Shown here in pieces: positions 8,321-18,900 of a stretch of DNA of 55,641 nt (the first letter of the stretch is position 1; each line of letters opens with the position of its first letter). Where the stretch lies: assembly GCA_030770535.1 (NCBI GenBank), contig JASVEC010000109.1, positions 1 to 55,641 of the forward strand, given 5' to 3'. The DNA comes from Batkoa obscura (lineage: Eukaryota > Entomophthoromycota > Entomophthoromycetes > Entomophthorales > Batkoaceae). The notes under the pieces were generated by a model. It was given only the letters and a program-made list of their open reading frames with translations. It was not told where the DNA came from and made no database searches. The translations under genes and the position numbers were made by a program.

Positions 8321-9076
8321 ATGAGAATAGCATATATAAATACTCATATAAAATTCTTTCTAATAAAAATATTATCAAATAGTTTACTTATGTTGATAAT
8401 AAAAATAATATTTATACAATGTTTTTTTATATTGTATTATTCACCTATACTATTAATGGAGGGTGAAAGTGGTATAAATAGTTCTGAATCTGGAAGACAA
8501 AAGAATGAGGATTTAGAGGTTTTAGTATCTACTATAGAGGATGGTGGTAGAGCATTAAAAAATATTGGCTTAATAGGAATACCAGCAGCAGTAGTGGCAT
8601 CTCAAGATGATTTACCATTGGCAATAGGAACAGCAATAGTTGGAGCAACAGTAGAAGTAGCTGCGAAGGTAGCTAGGAATGAGATAAAAAGAAAATTATC
8701 TGATTCAAATAATGATATAATACCAGAGGATCCACCTTCACCAGGTTTTGGTACTACTTATGAGTCTAGTATGATACCAGATTTTAGTTGAATTATGGAA
8801 ATATTTGAGGGTTTAGATAATAATGTAAAACTAATAATATTGGCTTTCATATTAATAATTTGTGCTTTTTATTTTTATAATTTAATAAAAATTAAAAACA
8901 AAATAAATACTAAAATAAACACTTTAGGAGAAACAATTAATAATCCTTATTTAAGTTTTTTTATAAAATTAAAAAATTATTTTAATAAATTTACAAACAT
9001 ATTTTTATATGTAATATTTATAATATGTATAGTATTTGCTATATTGATTATAATATTCATTATATGATGGTTTTAA
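8321..9076 (+). CDS. ORF C, putative membrane protein of the CMD/glycine-rich family
   Basis: 251 aa with TGA read as Trp at two places. The ATG at 8321 was chosen because it follows the leader repeat exactly where cox3 starts after its own; the open frame upstream is the leader itself. Parts: hydrophobic N-terminus (about residues 10-42) ending in LLMEGESG, where relatives have CMD; acidic linker; Gly/Ala/Val-rich hydrophobic centre (IGIPAAVVASQ, then LAIGTAIVGATVEVAA); PEDPPSPGFG; a membrane segment near 168-187; a Lys/Asn-rich part; a final membrane segment ending IIIFIIWWF. AACCTTCC follows at 9091. The function is unknown. Confidence 0.75.
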
Positions 9077-9090
9077 TAGATTCTAATAAA

Positions 9091-9135
9091 AACCTTCCAT
9101 CTCCAGTGTATAAACGAGTATACATTGGGGATAGA
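9091..9135 (+). terminator. AACCTTCC plus hairpin behind ORF C
   Basis: AACCTTCC at 9091-9098 is followed by the inverted repeat CCAGTGTATA/TATACATTGG with a six-base loop. It is a candidate RNA 3-prime processing site or terminator. Confidence 0.5.
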
Positions 9136-9250
9136 TAGAAAGAGAAGGAGGATAACATTTCGCATAATATAAATAATAAATAAGATAAAGCAAAGGGGAC
9201 CTTTAAAAATATATACAGTGAGGAATATACCTGAGGAGATCAGCAGAAAA

Positions 9251-9290
9251 GGAGAGGAGGAAAGTGAAAGAAGAGAGAGAAAAGAATGGA
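9251..9290 (+). repeat. Purine-rich GGAAAGTGAAA block before rps3
   Basis: One of five purine-only blocks built on GGAAAGTGAAA (others at about 15980, 17522, 22871 and 23771). It lies in the leader just upstream of rps3. Confidence 0.55.
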
Positions 9291-9324
9291 AAGAAGTGAT
9301 GAAAAAAAAAGAAAAAAAAAGAAA

Positions 9325-10017
9325 ATGGGAAATAAACATCCATTAAGTTTAGGATTAAAAAGGAATATAAATTGGTCAAGTATAATATATAAATATAATA
9401 ATATAAATAAAGAAAAAAATAAAGAGAGAATAATAAATGAAATTATATTACAAAAATATAAAGAGAGATTAATATCAAAACCAGTATATGAACATTTAAG
9501 TGAAAAAATAAAGGTAATAATAACAGAATATAAAAGAGTAAGAGAGGAAAAAAAAGAAATAAAAAAGATAGAAAATAAGATAAAAAAGAGAATAAATAAG
9601 GATATAGAGATAAATAAAATAGAAATAAAAAAACCTATATTAGATAGTAAAATATTAGGAGAATATATAAAAAAGAGAATGAAAAAGAATAGTATACAAA
9701 GGATAAGAAAGGAAATAAAAAGGGAAATAAAGATACCAAAGATGAGAGAAGAAGAAGAATACTCATATAATTGGTTAAAAATAAAAGAAAATTATATAAA
9801 TAAGGAAATAAAATCATATATAAAAGGGATATATATAATAGTAAAAGGGAGAATTAGTAAGAAAAGAAGAGCACAAAGAAGTATGAAATATAGAATAAAT
9901 ATAGGGAGATTAGAATTTAATAAGATAAATAATATGATGGATTATAGTCAAATAAAAATAAATGGAATAAACGGGGTATATAATATAAAAATAGGGATAA
10001 AAACAGATATAGTATAG
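9325..10017 (+). CDS. rps3: Small ribosomal subunit protein S3 (uS3m)
   Basis: 230 aa, very rich in Lys, Ile and Asn as is common for fungal mitochondrial Rps3. The N-terminus GNKHPLSLGLKRNINW matches the family start (G-x-K-x-x-P-x-x-x-L-x-x-x-INxxW). The C-terminal part GIYIIVKGRISKKRRAQRS and KYRINIGRLEFN is the conserved KH-like S3 C-terminal region. It builds into the small ribosomal subunit head. The ATG at 9325 was chosen over the in-frame ATG at 9286 because the 13 extra residues are a Lys-rich read-through of the purine leader and the family starts at MG-K. It is followed closely by trnA. Confidence 0.9.
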   Translation: MGNKHPLSLGLKRNINWSSIIYKYNNINKEKNKERIINEIILQKYKERLISKPVYEHLSEKIKVIITEYKRVREEKKEIKKIENKIKKRINKDIEINKIEIKKPILDSKILGEYIKKRMKKNSIQRIRKEIKREIKIPKMREEEEYSYNWLKIKENYINKEIKSYIKGIYIIVKGRISKKRRAQRSMKYRINIGRLEFNKINNMMDYSQIKINGINGVYNIKIGIKTDIV

Positions 10018-10023
10018 AGAGAG

Positions 10024-10096
10024 GGGGATATAGCTTAATTGGCAGAGCAATCGATTTGCAATCGGCAAGATAAGAGTTCGAGTCTCTTGATCTCCA
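10024..10096 (+). tRNA. trnA(ugc): tRNA-Ala(UGC)
   Basis: Acceptor GGGGATA with GATCTCC, D arm GCTTAATTGGCAGAGC, anticodon loop TTTGCAA (UGC), TTCGAGT T-loop and discriminator A. It starts six bases after the rps3 stop. Confidence 0.88.
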
Positions 10097-10181
10097 GGAT
10101 AGATGACAGAGTCTGGTTTAATGTGATGCATTTGAAATGCATAGAAAGAAATTTCCTAGGGTTCGAATCCCTATCTATCCT
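10097..10181 (+). tRNA. trnS(uga): tRNA-Ser(UGA)
   Basis: Acceptor GGATAGA/TCTATCC, anticodon stem-loop ATGCATTTGAAATGCAT with anticodon UGA, a long class II variable arm and T-loop TTCGAAT. It directly abuts trnA. Confidence 0.92.
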
Positions 10182-10205
10182 TATTTTATTATATAAAAAT
10201 ATCAA

Positions 10206-10277
10206 CGGATTGCGGTCAAAAGGCTAGACGCCTTATTTGGGATAAGGAGGATACGAGTTCGAATCTCGTCAATCCGA
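10206..10277 (+). tRNA. trnP(ugg): tRNA-Pro(UGG)
   Basis: Acceptor CGGATTG/CAATCCG, anticodon stem CCTTA/TAAGG with loop TTTGGGA (UGG), T-loop TTCGAAT. Confidence 0.92.
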
Positions 10278-10280
10278 GAA

Positions 10281-10361
10281 GCCTACTTGGAGAAATAGGT
10301 AAACTCGAAGAATTTAAAATTCTTTGCATAAAGCTTGAGGGTTCGACCCCCTCAGTAGGTA
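10281..10361 (+). tRNA. trnL(uaa): tRNA-Leu(UAA)
   Basis: Acceptor GCCTACT/AGTAGGT, anticodon stem-loop AAGAATTTAAAATTCTT (UAA), extended variable arm, T-loop TTCGACC. It decodes UUA, by far the commonest leucine codon here. Confidence 0.92.
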
Positions 10362-10435
10362 GAGAATATAGCTTAATAGCTAAGAGCATTAGACTTTTAA
10401 TCTAAGTGGTTTGGGTTGGAGTCCCAATATTTTCA
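10362..10435 (+). tRNA. trnK(uuu): tRNA-Lys(UUU)
   Basis: Acceptor GAGAATA/TATTTTC, anticodon stem TTAGA/TCTAA with loop CTTTTAA (UUU). It abuts trnL; nad4 follows 53 bases later. Confidence 0.9.
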
Positions 10436-10488
10436 AGGGTAGGGGTGATTCAAAGGGAGTAGAAAAGGAAAAAAGAAAAAGAAAAAAA

Positions 10489-12972
10489 ATGTTAAGTGCG
10501 ATAGTAATGATACCATTAATAGGATCATGGATTATAATGATGACATCAAATATTATGATATCTAAATTGGTTAGTTTAATTAGTTCTTTTATAGTTTTAT
10601 TAATATATGGAATAATCTGGGTAGAACATAATAGTAATAATAATTATTATCAGATAATAGGGAATGATAATAGTTATTATCCATTAAATATGGGAATAGA
10701 TAGTATATCATTATATATGATAGGGATAACAATAATATTAATACCAATATGTATATTATCAACATGGTCAACAGTAAAAGAGAATGTAAAATTATATTTA
10801 ATATTATTATTAGGATTAGAAACTATATTAATATTAGTTTTTGTATTATTAGATATATTATTATTTTATATCTCATTTGAAGCTAGTTTAATACCAATGT
10901 TTTTAATAATAGGTATATATGGGAGTAGAGAAAGGAAGATATATGCAGCATATCAATTTTTTTTAATAACATTATTAGGATCATTATTAATGTTAATGGC
11001 AATAATAATATTATATTCACAAATAGGGGTAACAGATTATCAAATATTATCAATAAGTAATATATCAAAAGAAAGAGAATATTTATTATGGTTAGCATTA
11101 TTTATATCATTTGCAGTTAAAACACCATTAGTACCATTACATTTATGGTTACCAGAAGCACATAGTGAAGCGAATATAGCAGGATCAATAATATTAGCGG
11201 GTGTATTATTAAAATTAGCAGGATATGGATTTTTAAGATATTCAATAAATATATTACCAGAAGGATCAATATATTATTTACCATTAGTATATGGATTATC
11301 AATAATAAGTATAATATATTCAAGTTTAACAACATTAAGACAAATAGATATGAAAAAAATAATAGCTTATTCTTCAATAGGTCAAATCGGCCCTTTAAAT
11401 AATGAAAATTATTTAACGCAACAAACTATATGCGGGAAATTTCAAGAAGAAAATTCGTTATTACAGAATACTAAGAATGTAAGTAGTCAGAATGATTCCT
11501 TTCTAGTAAGAATTTCTGTAATATTATGGAACAATCCGCAGATAACCAAAGCACTAAAATTAATTGTGTTAGTAGGAATCTCAGAGGCCATATGTTTGTT
11601 ATCTACAAAGAAAGAGTATTCAACATCAACAAAGAATAGAATAAAAGCTGAAAAAAGATTTAATGAATGATTAGCAGGATTAATAGATGGAGATGGTAAT
11701 TTTTATGTATCTAAAGAAGGATGATCCGTAGGATTAGAAATAACTATGGATTTGAGAGATGAACATTGTTTATATATAATAAAACAAAAATATGGAGGTT
11801 CTATTAAACTTAGATCAGGAGCCAAAGCAGTAAGATATAGATTATTACATAAAGATGGATTAATAGCATTAATACAAGATATAAATGGAAATATAAGAAA
11901 TCCAATAAGAATAGAACAATTAAAAAAAGTATGTTTAAAATATGAAATAGAAGTAAAAGAACCAATAGCATTAGAATATTCAAATGGATGATTATCAGGA
12001 TTTTTCGATGCAGATGGGAATATATCAATACATAAAGAAAACAATGTAATAATAATAGCAATAACTCAAAAAGATAAAGAAATGTTAGAACCATTAGAAA
12101 AATTATATGGAGGGAAAATATATGTGCATAATAAAAAGAAAACAGTCTATAAATGAACTATATTCATAAAAGAAGAAATAGATTTAATTAATAAAAATTA
12201 TTTCCATATAAATCCATCAAGATCTAAAAAATCAGTAAGATTAAATTTAATAGACAAATTCAATGAATTAAAGGAATTAAAATGTCATTTAGCAGAAAAA
12301 GACACTATATTAGGTAGAGCTTGGAAACATTTAGAGACTAAATGGAATGAAGGCTTTAAAGTTGAGTAGATAAAGAGATGGTCCAGCTTCGATATAATAA
12401 TCGAGGAGCACATGGGGATAGTATTATTAGGAATATTTTCATATTCAATAGAAGGAATAGAAGGATCAATGATATTAATGATAGGTCATGGATTAGTATC
12501 ACCAGGGTTATTTATAATAGTAACAATATTATATGATAGATATCATAGTAGAATAATAAAATATTATAGAGGAGTAGTATCAACTAGTCCTTTATTAGGG
12601 ATAGTATTTTTAATATTAACTTTAGCGAATATGGCAGTACCATTAACAAGTAATTTTGTAGGTGAATTATTATGTTTTATGGGTGCATTCCAAACTAATC
12701 CTATTGCTACGATTATAGCTACAATAGGGATAATATTAGGAGGGGCATATAGTATATGGTTTTATAATAGAATAACATTTGGAGAAAGATCAGTATATTT
12801 AAGAGAAATAGAGGAAGCGGATATGAATAGAAGAGAATGGAGTCAAATATTACCATTATTAATATTAATATTAATATTAGGAATATATCCAAATATAGTA
12901 TTAGAAACATTACATGTAGCAGTAAGTAATATATATTATTCAATAAAATTAAAAGGATTAATAGGATATTAG
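10489..12972 (+). CDS. nad4: NADH dehydrogenase subunit 4 (2 exons)
   Basis: Nad4 is a proton-pumping antiporter-like subunit of complex I. Exons 10489-11382 and 12409-12972 give 485 aa, the normal length. Conserved features are the KTPLVPLHLWLPEAHSEA helix with its Lys and the loop IAYSSIG, split by the intron before HMG. Many transmembrane helices are evident. The ATG at 10489 follows an A/G-rich leader; the open frame upstream overlaps trnK and was rejected. The intron sits between IG and HMG, with exon 1 ending in T and the intron ending in G. Confidence 0.97.
11383..12369 (+). CDS. LAGLIDADG endonuclease ORF in nad4 intron, fused to exon 1
   Basis: The exon 1 frame continues for about 328 codons to TAG at 12367-12369, with TGA as Trp just before each motif: WLAGLIDGDGNF (about 11668) and WLSGFFDADGNI (about 11989). 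Both acidic catalytic positions are present, so it is a two-motif LAGLIDADG homing endonuclease or maturase that looks intact. It would be made as a Nad4-endonuclease fusion and then cleaved. Confidence 0.85.
11383..12408 (+). mobile_element. nad4 group I intron
   Basis: A 1026-bp intron that fits the group I boundary rule (T before, G at the end). Nearly all of it is taken up by a LAGLIDADG ORF continuous with exon 1; only about 39 bases follow the ORF stop. Confidence 0.8.
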
Positions 12973-13044
12973 AAAGAATAAAGTACTTAAAAATGTAAGG
13001 GTACTAGGAAAGAGGGGAAAAGGTGAGAAAAAAAGAAAACAAAA

Positions 13045-15945
13045 ATGTATTTAGCAATTATAATGTTACCTTTATTAAGTGGGGTAATTATAGGTTTATT
13101 AGGGAGAAAATTAGGAACATATGGAAGTAGATTAATAGGAACAGTATCAATAATAATATGTACTATATTATCAATAGTAGGGTATTATGAAATAGCAATA
13201 TCAGAATCACCATTAAGTATATATTTATTAGATTGGATAGATACAGAATATTTAGAGATATCATGGTCATTAAATATAGATAGTTTAAGTATAAGTATAT
13301 ATATACCAGTATTAATAGTATCAACATGTGTACATATATATTCAATAGAATATATGAGTGGAGATGCACATAATCCAAGATTTTTTAGTTATTTATCATT
13401 ATTTACTTTTTTCATGTTATTATTAATTAGTGGTGATAATTTATTATTAATATTCATAGGATGAGAAGGTGTAGGTGTATGTTCTTATTTATTAGTTAAT
13501 TTCTGATTTAAAAGAATACAAGCAAATAAAGCTGCAATGAAAGCTATTATGGTAAATAGAATAGGAGATTGGGGATTAACATTAGGAATGATATTAATGT
13601 GGTGAGTATTTGGAAATTTAGAATTATCTACTATATTTAGTTTAGCACCATTAATAAATGTAGATTTAATAACAATGATAGCAATATTAGTATTATTAGG
13701 AGCAATGGCAAAATCAGCACAGATAGGTCTTCATACGTGGCTACCAGATGCAATGGAAGGTCCAACTCCAGTATCAGCATTAATTCATGCTGCGACGATG
13801 GTAACTGCGGGTGTATATTTATTAATAAGATTATCACCGTTAATAGAATATAGTACAACGGGATTATTAATAATAAGTTGGGTAGGAGGCTTAACAGCGA
13901 TATTTGCGGCAACAACAGCAATATTCCAAAATGATTTAAAAAGAGTAATAGCTTATTCAACATGTTCTCAGTTAGGATATATGGTATTAGCAGTAGGTTT
14001 AAGTCAATATACATTAAGTGTATTTCATTTAGTTAATCATGCTTATTTTAAAGCATTATTATTCTTATCAGCTGGAGCAGTAATACATAGTTTCTCAGAT
14101 GAACAAGATATGAGAAAATATGGAGGTTTAATAAATATATTACCTTTTACATATATTAGTATTTTAATTGGTTCATTAAGTTTATTAGCTATACCTTATT
14201 TAACAGGGTTTTATTCTAAAGATTTAATATTAGAAGTAGCTTATGGACAATATGAATTCCAAGGAAGTGTAGGATATTGATTAGGGACAATAACAGCATG
14301 TATAACTTCATTTTATTCATTTAGATTAATATATTTAACTTTCATTTCTTATCCTAATGGTGTAAAATATAATTATTCTCATGCTCATGAACCTTCTATA
14401 ATAATGACAATACCTTTAGTAATATTAGGTTTATTCTCTATATTCCATGGTTATTTTGCTTATGATTTATTTATTGGATTAGGATCTGGTTTATGGGGAA
14501 ATAGTATATATATATCTCCTGATCATGTTTCTACAATAGAAGGTGAATTTAGTATACCTTTATATATAAAATTATTACCTTTTTTTGGTAGTTTATTTTC
14601 TATAGCATTAGGTACATATATATATAATAATTTATCTATTATAGGAGATAAAGGAATAAAAAAAGTAATATATAGATTCTTAAATAAAAGATATCATATA
14701 GATAATATATATAATAGTTTAATAGTATCTAATGTATTTAATTTAGCTTATATAACAAGTAAAAAATTAGATAAAGGAGTATTAGAATTAATAGGAGTTA
14801 CAGCATTAGTAAAATTAGTAAATGAAAATTCTTCAAAATTAGCATCATTTGATAATGGATATATACCTCATTTAGCTTTAAATGTAATAATAGGTTATAT
14901 ATTAGTATTAGGAGGAGTGGAATATTTACCAGGAGAAGAAATAATATTAATATTAATATTAATGATGATATTAAGTAATAAAACGGAAAAAAATCCTTCA
15001 TTAACTTCAATAAAAACATTTAGTCTACATAATCAGAGAAGATTATATTCTACTAAGCCAGAACCAGAAAAGAAGAATATGGTTGATAAATCAAAGAAAC
15101 AAACTATATGGATGAAGATTAAATCACAATATAATTATTTAAATAATAAGTTTATTAAATGAACGGAAAGTCCTTATTTTACTCTTCAATTTGCTATATT
15201 ATTCGGGTTTTTTGGGTTAATACATAGTTTATATAATCAAGGATTCTTTTCATATTTAATTTCTAAAATTCAATGTATGGATGAATTAGATGAAAAAACA
15301 TATGAAGAGGATAGTAAACCTGTAATATATGATCAAGAGACAAAAGATAAAATGATTAGTGATATCGATGGAGGTTATGCTTGAATGACAGGTATGAACG
15401 CTGGAGTCGGTATATATGGAGGTGGAAAGATTCTAAGTGGAAATAAAGCGGAGCAAGCAGCAGGTGCAATAATTGTAGGTGTTTCAGCAACTACACAATT
15501 ATTAATAGAAACAGGAAAAAGTGAATTAAAAAAAGGAGTAAATAATATACCTACAGAAGAACCTATAGATAGACCATTATCTCCAAGTATATATGATAAT
15601 GAAGACATATCAAATATATTAACAAAAGAGAATATGTTACCTGGGTGACCTCAAATATTAGAATATATAAATAGTTTAGATAACGAATATAAATTAATTA
15701 TATGTATAATAAGTTATTTAATATTTGCTTATTTATCTTTTAGATTAATTCTAATAAAAAACACTCTAAATTTAAAAAGTGATCAGAAAATTGAGAAATA
15801 TTTAGGGAGTTGAAATATTAAGCCTTTATTAACTATTAAAAAATTTTTTAATAAATATAGCAATTTCTTATTATATACTATAATAATATGATGTTTAATT
15901 GGAATTTTTATATCATTATTAATATTAATAAAATTTTATTTATAA
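13045..15945 (+). CDS. nad5: NADH dehydrogenase subunit 5 with a C-terminal foreign-type membrane domain
   Basis: One uninterrupted frame of 966 aa with UGA=Trp; ordinary fungal Nad5 is about 650 aa. Residues 1 to about 647 are a normal Nad5, the distal proton-pumping subunit of complex [51 protein letters not shown] and the lateral-helix C-terminus. Next comes a hydrophilic linker (about 648-706, Ser/Lys/Glu-rich). Then follows a region with the layout of ORFs A-C: membrane segment, IQCMDELDE, acidic linker, [17 protein letters not shown], a second Gly/Ala hydrophobic stretch, RPLSPSIYD, and two C-terminal membrane segments. Both copies in the window show the fusion intact. AACCTTCC follows at 15956. 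The start context is AAACAAAAATG. Confidence 0.92.
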
Positions 15946-15955
15946 AAGATAAAAT

Positions 15956-15963
15956 AACCTTCC
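15956..15963 (+). promoter_or_regulatory. AACCTTCC behind the nad5 fusion
   Basis: The octamer lies 11 bases after the stop of the extended nad5 frame. No octamer is present where an unfused nad5 would end, which supports a single transcript spanning the fusion. Confidence 0.6.
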
Positions 15964-15979
15964 ATAAGAATAGTATACA

Positions 15980-16036
15980 GGAAAGTGAAAAGAAGAGAAG
16001 AGTAAATGGGGGAAAAAGGAAAGGGAAAGAATGAAA
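15980..16036 (+). repeat. Purine-rich GGAAAGTGAAA block before nad2
   Basis: Purine-dominated leader of nad2 built on the same GGAAAGTGAAA core as the other four blocks. Confidence 0.5.
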
Positions 16037-16040
16037 AGAA

Positions 16041-17408
16041 ATGTTAATAGCAAGTATAATTATATTAATAATGGGTGTAGGGAGATCAATAAATATAAAT
16101 AGGATGACGATGATAGTGTTCTTATATTCTGCAATATTAAGTATACATATGACAGATATGGATATAATTAATTCAGGAATAGGGATATATAATGGATTAT
16201 ATATAGTAAGTCCACTAAGCCAATATATAGAAAGTTATATATATATAATAGCAGGGGTGGCAATGGTAGTAGCACAAAGAACAAGAAGTGAATATAGTTT
16301 AATAATATTATTAGTTACAGTAGGTATGAGTAGTATAATAAGTAGTAATGAGATAATAAGTATATTAATAGGGATAGAATTACAGACATTAGGATTATAT
16401 GTAATAGCGACAATAAATAGAGAATCAGAGAGAGCAACAGCAGCGGGATTAAAGTATTATTTATTAGGAGGATTATCATCATGTATAATAGGATTAGGAT
16501 TAAGTATGATATATGGGATAACAGGGGTAACAAATATAGAAGAAATAAATATAATAATAAATATAAATAAAGATATAAATATAATAGTACCAATAGTATT
16601 AATAACAGTAGGATTATTATTTAAAATAGGAGCAGCACCATTTCATAATTGGTTAGCAGATGTAATAGATGGAGTACCGACAATTATATCTACATGATTA
16701 GCAGTAGTATCAAAAATATCAATAATAATATTATTATATGTATTATATAATAATATATTTATAAATATAAATAATAGTATAATAATAATAAGTATAATAT
16801 TATCTTTAATAGTAGGATCATTAGTAGGGATAGTACAATATAGAATAAAAAGATTATTAGCATATAGTAGTATAGCACATGCAGGATATATATTAATAGG
16901 GATAATAATAAATAATAATATAGGGTTAACAGGGTTAATATTTTATATAATACAATATACAATAACGATATTAAATATATTTATAATAATAATAGCATAT
17001 AGTGAGATAGTAGAAGGGAATAAATCAATAGAATATATATCTCAATTAAAAGGAATACATAAAAGAAATCCATTATTAGCGATAAGTTTAGCAATATGTT
17101 TATTTTCATCAGCAGGAATACCACCATTTATAGGATTTTTTGGGAAATTAAATATATTATATTCAGCAATAGATACAGGATATTATTTAATAACAATAAT
17201 AGGGATATTAACAAGTATAATAAGTGGATATTATTATATAAAAATAATAAAAGTAATGTATTTCCATCCTTTAAAAATTAAAGAAACAAAAGGGATATCA
17301 GAGAATAGTTCAATAGTTATATCAATAATAACATTTATAATAGTATTATTTATAATAAGTCCAGAGGATATATATAATAGTATACAGATAATATCAAATA
17401 TGGTATAG
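16041..17408 (+). CDS. nad2: NADH dehydrogenase subunit 2
   Basis: 455 aa, all hydrophobic helices. It is a proton-pumping complex I subunit with the family motif GLLFKIGAAPFHNWLADV and the later LLAYSSIAHAGYILIG. One Trp is coded by TGA at 16695-16697, and the stop is TAG. The ATG at 16041 was preferred because a nearby ATG at 16031 is in another frame. This copy reads through cleanly, whereas the overlap copy at 53093-54461 has length differences in AT and T runs that break the frame. Confidence 0.95.
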
Positions 17409-17416
17409 TAAGCGGA

Positions 17417-17496
17417 GCGGATATGATGAAAATGGTAAACATGGCATATTTAGGATATGTTGGGTAACTTTGCAGGTTCGAGTCCTGCTATCCGTA
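17417..17496 (+). tRNA. trnL(uag): tRNA-Leu(UAG)
   Basis: Acceptor GCGGATA/TATCCGT, anticodon stem GCATA/TATGT with loop TTTAGGA (UAG), class II variable arm, T-loop TTCGAGT. It starts eight bases after nad2. Confidence 0.9.
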
Positions 17497-17521
17497 GGAG
17501 GAGGTGTGAACACGAAGAGCT

Positions 17522-17569
17522 AGGAAAGTGAAAGAGAAGGAGGGGAAAAGAGAAAAGAAGGGAAGAAAG
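17522..17569 (+). repeat. Purine-rich GGAAAGTGAAA block before atp9
   Basis: About 48 purines, nearly identical to the block at 22871-22917 before trnR(UCG). It probably forms part of the atp9 leader. Confidence 0.6.
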
Positions 17570-17578
17570 CAGAGGTAA

Positions 17579-17818
<240 letters not shown>

Positions 17819-17866
17819 TTTAAAAAAAAAAAAAAAGAAATCAAGAATTATAAGAAGAAAATATTA

Positions 17867-18019
17867 ATGCCACAATTAATACCATTATATTTTATAAATC
17901 AAGTAAGTTATTTATATATAGTATTTATAATATTATTATATATAATATCTAAATTTATCTTACCTTTTTTCCCTAGATTAGGAGAAATAAGAGAAACATT
18001 AATAAAAGGTAGAAGATAA
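17867..18019 (+). CDS. atp8: ATP synthase subunit 8
   Basis: 50 aa starting MPQLIPLYFINQ, the family signature, then one transmembrane helix and a basic C-terminus. It is a stator subunit of Fo. It lies 48 bases behind atp9, and AACCTTCC comes two bases after its stop. It converges on nad6 with only 11 bases between the two stops. Confidence 0.95.
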   Translation: MPQLIPLYFINQVSYLYIVFIILLYIISKFILPFFPRLGEIRETLIKGRR

Positions 18020-18020
18020 A

Positions 18021-18028
18021 AACCTTCC
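18021..18028 (+). promoter_or_regulatory. AACCTTCC behind atp8
   Basis: Octamer between the convergent stops of atp8 (+) and nad6 (-), on the atp8 sense strand. Confidence 0.6.
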
Positions 18029-18030
18029 AA

Positions 18031-18522
18031 TTAAAGAATTAAAATAATAGGAGCTAACATAGCTAATAATAAAACAAGACTAGCTAAAAGTAACCAAAGA
18101 GAGAAAGAAGAATAAAGAGGATAAGCTAAAGAAGTTAATTGATGAGAAGAGTTAAAGAAAGAAGATCAAGGAGAATGAGAGAAAAAGAAAAAGTTGAAAG
18201 AATCAAAAAGGAAGAAGAAAGAGAAATTAGAGAATAAGAAAAATAGGAAAATAAGACTAGCAATAGGTAAGAAATTAGAGAAAAGATGATTAGTTAAGAA
18301 TTTAAGATTAATCATCATAACAACAAATAAGAATAAAATAGCAATAGCACCAACATAAATAAGAAGATAAGTAATACCAAGGAAACCAATACCTAAGGAA
18401 ATAAGATAAGAAGAAGTGAAAGTAAATAAAGAGATAAAACCAAGAACAGCATAAATAGGATTAGAAGAAGAGATAGTAAGGAGAGTAGAAAAGAAAGTAA
18501 ATAAAATTAAAAAAAATTTCAT
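18031..18522 (-). CDS. nad6: NADH dehydrogenase subunit 6
   Basis: 163 aa on the minus strand, the only protein gene there. It has the Nad6 signature GFLGITYLLIYVGAIAILFLFVVMM and about five membrane helices. One TGA is read as Trp. It contributes to the membrane arm of complex I. On the minus strand it lies downstream of trnM, trnE and trnN, so this block needs its own transcription start on that strand or a whole-strand transcript. Confidence 0.93.
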
Positions 18523-18566
18523 ATTAAATGTGTGTAAAAAATCAAAATAACAAAAATCAAAGAGGA

Positions 18567-18637
18567 AGCCATCACTAGGAATTGAACCTAGATCAAATCA
18601 TTAACAGTGATATGCTTTACCATTAAGCGATGATAGC
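18567..18637 (-). tRNA. trnN(guu): tRNA-Asn(GUU)
   Basis: On the minus strand: acceptor GCTATCA/TGATGGC, D arm CGCTTAATGGTAAAGC, anticodon loop CTGTTAA (GUU), T-loop TTCAATT. Confidence 0.88.
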
Positions 18638-18638
18638 T

Positions 18639-18711
18639 TGACTCCTGCCTGAATTGAACAGGCTTCTGAACAATGAAAGTGTACTATCCTAACCATATAG
18701 ACTAAGGAGTC
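18639..18711 (-). tRNA. trnE(uuc): tRNA-Glu(UUC)
   Basis: On the minus strand: acceptor GACTCCT/AGGAGTC, D arm AGTCTATATGGTTAGGAT, anticodon loop CTTTCAT (UUC), T-loop TTCAATT. Confidence 0.88.
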
Positions 18712-18712
18712 G

Positions 18713-18782
18713 TGCGATAAGTTGACTTGAACAACTACTAAAAGGACATGAGCCTTTTGTGCTACCATTTACACTAAATCGC
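18713..18782 (-). tRNA. trnM(cau): tRNA-Met(CAU), first of three CAU genes
   Basis: On the minus strand: acceptor GCGATTT with TTATCGC, anticodon stem AAAGG/CCTTT with loop CTCATGT (CAU), T-loop TTCAAGT. Whether it is the initiator, the elongator or an Ile2 tRNA cannot be told safely from sequence alone. Confidence 0.82.
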
Positions 18783-18827
18783 TAAATATAAATATAGTGA
18801 AAGGAGAGAAAAAAAACTTTTATAAAA

Positions 18828-18900
18828 GGCAAATATAATTTAAAGGTAGAATAACAGTATGTGAAATTGTCTGAATAGGTTCAAATCCTATTATTTGCCA
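18828..18900 (+). tRNA. trnH(gug): tRNA-His(GUG)
   Basis: Acceptor GGCAAAT/ATTTGCC, anticodon stem ACAGT/ATTGT with loop ATGTGAA (GUG), T-loop TTCAAAT. It begins the + strand tRNA cluster. Confidence 0.87.

Noticed and set aside
10024-10096. tRNA-Cys (GCA) reading of the trnA gene
   Set aside because: Centring the loop on GCA breaks the anticodon stem; the UGC reading pairs and matches mitochondrial tRNA-Ala, and trnC is present at 18901.
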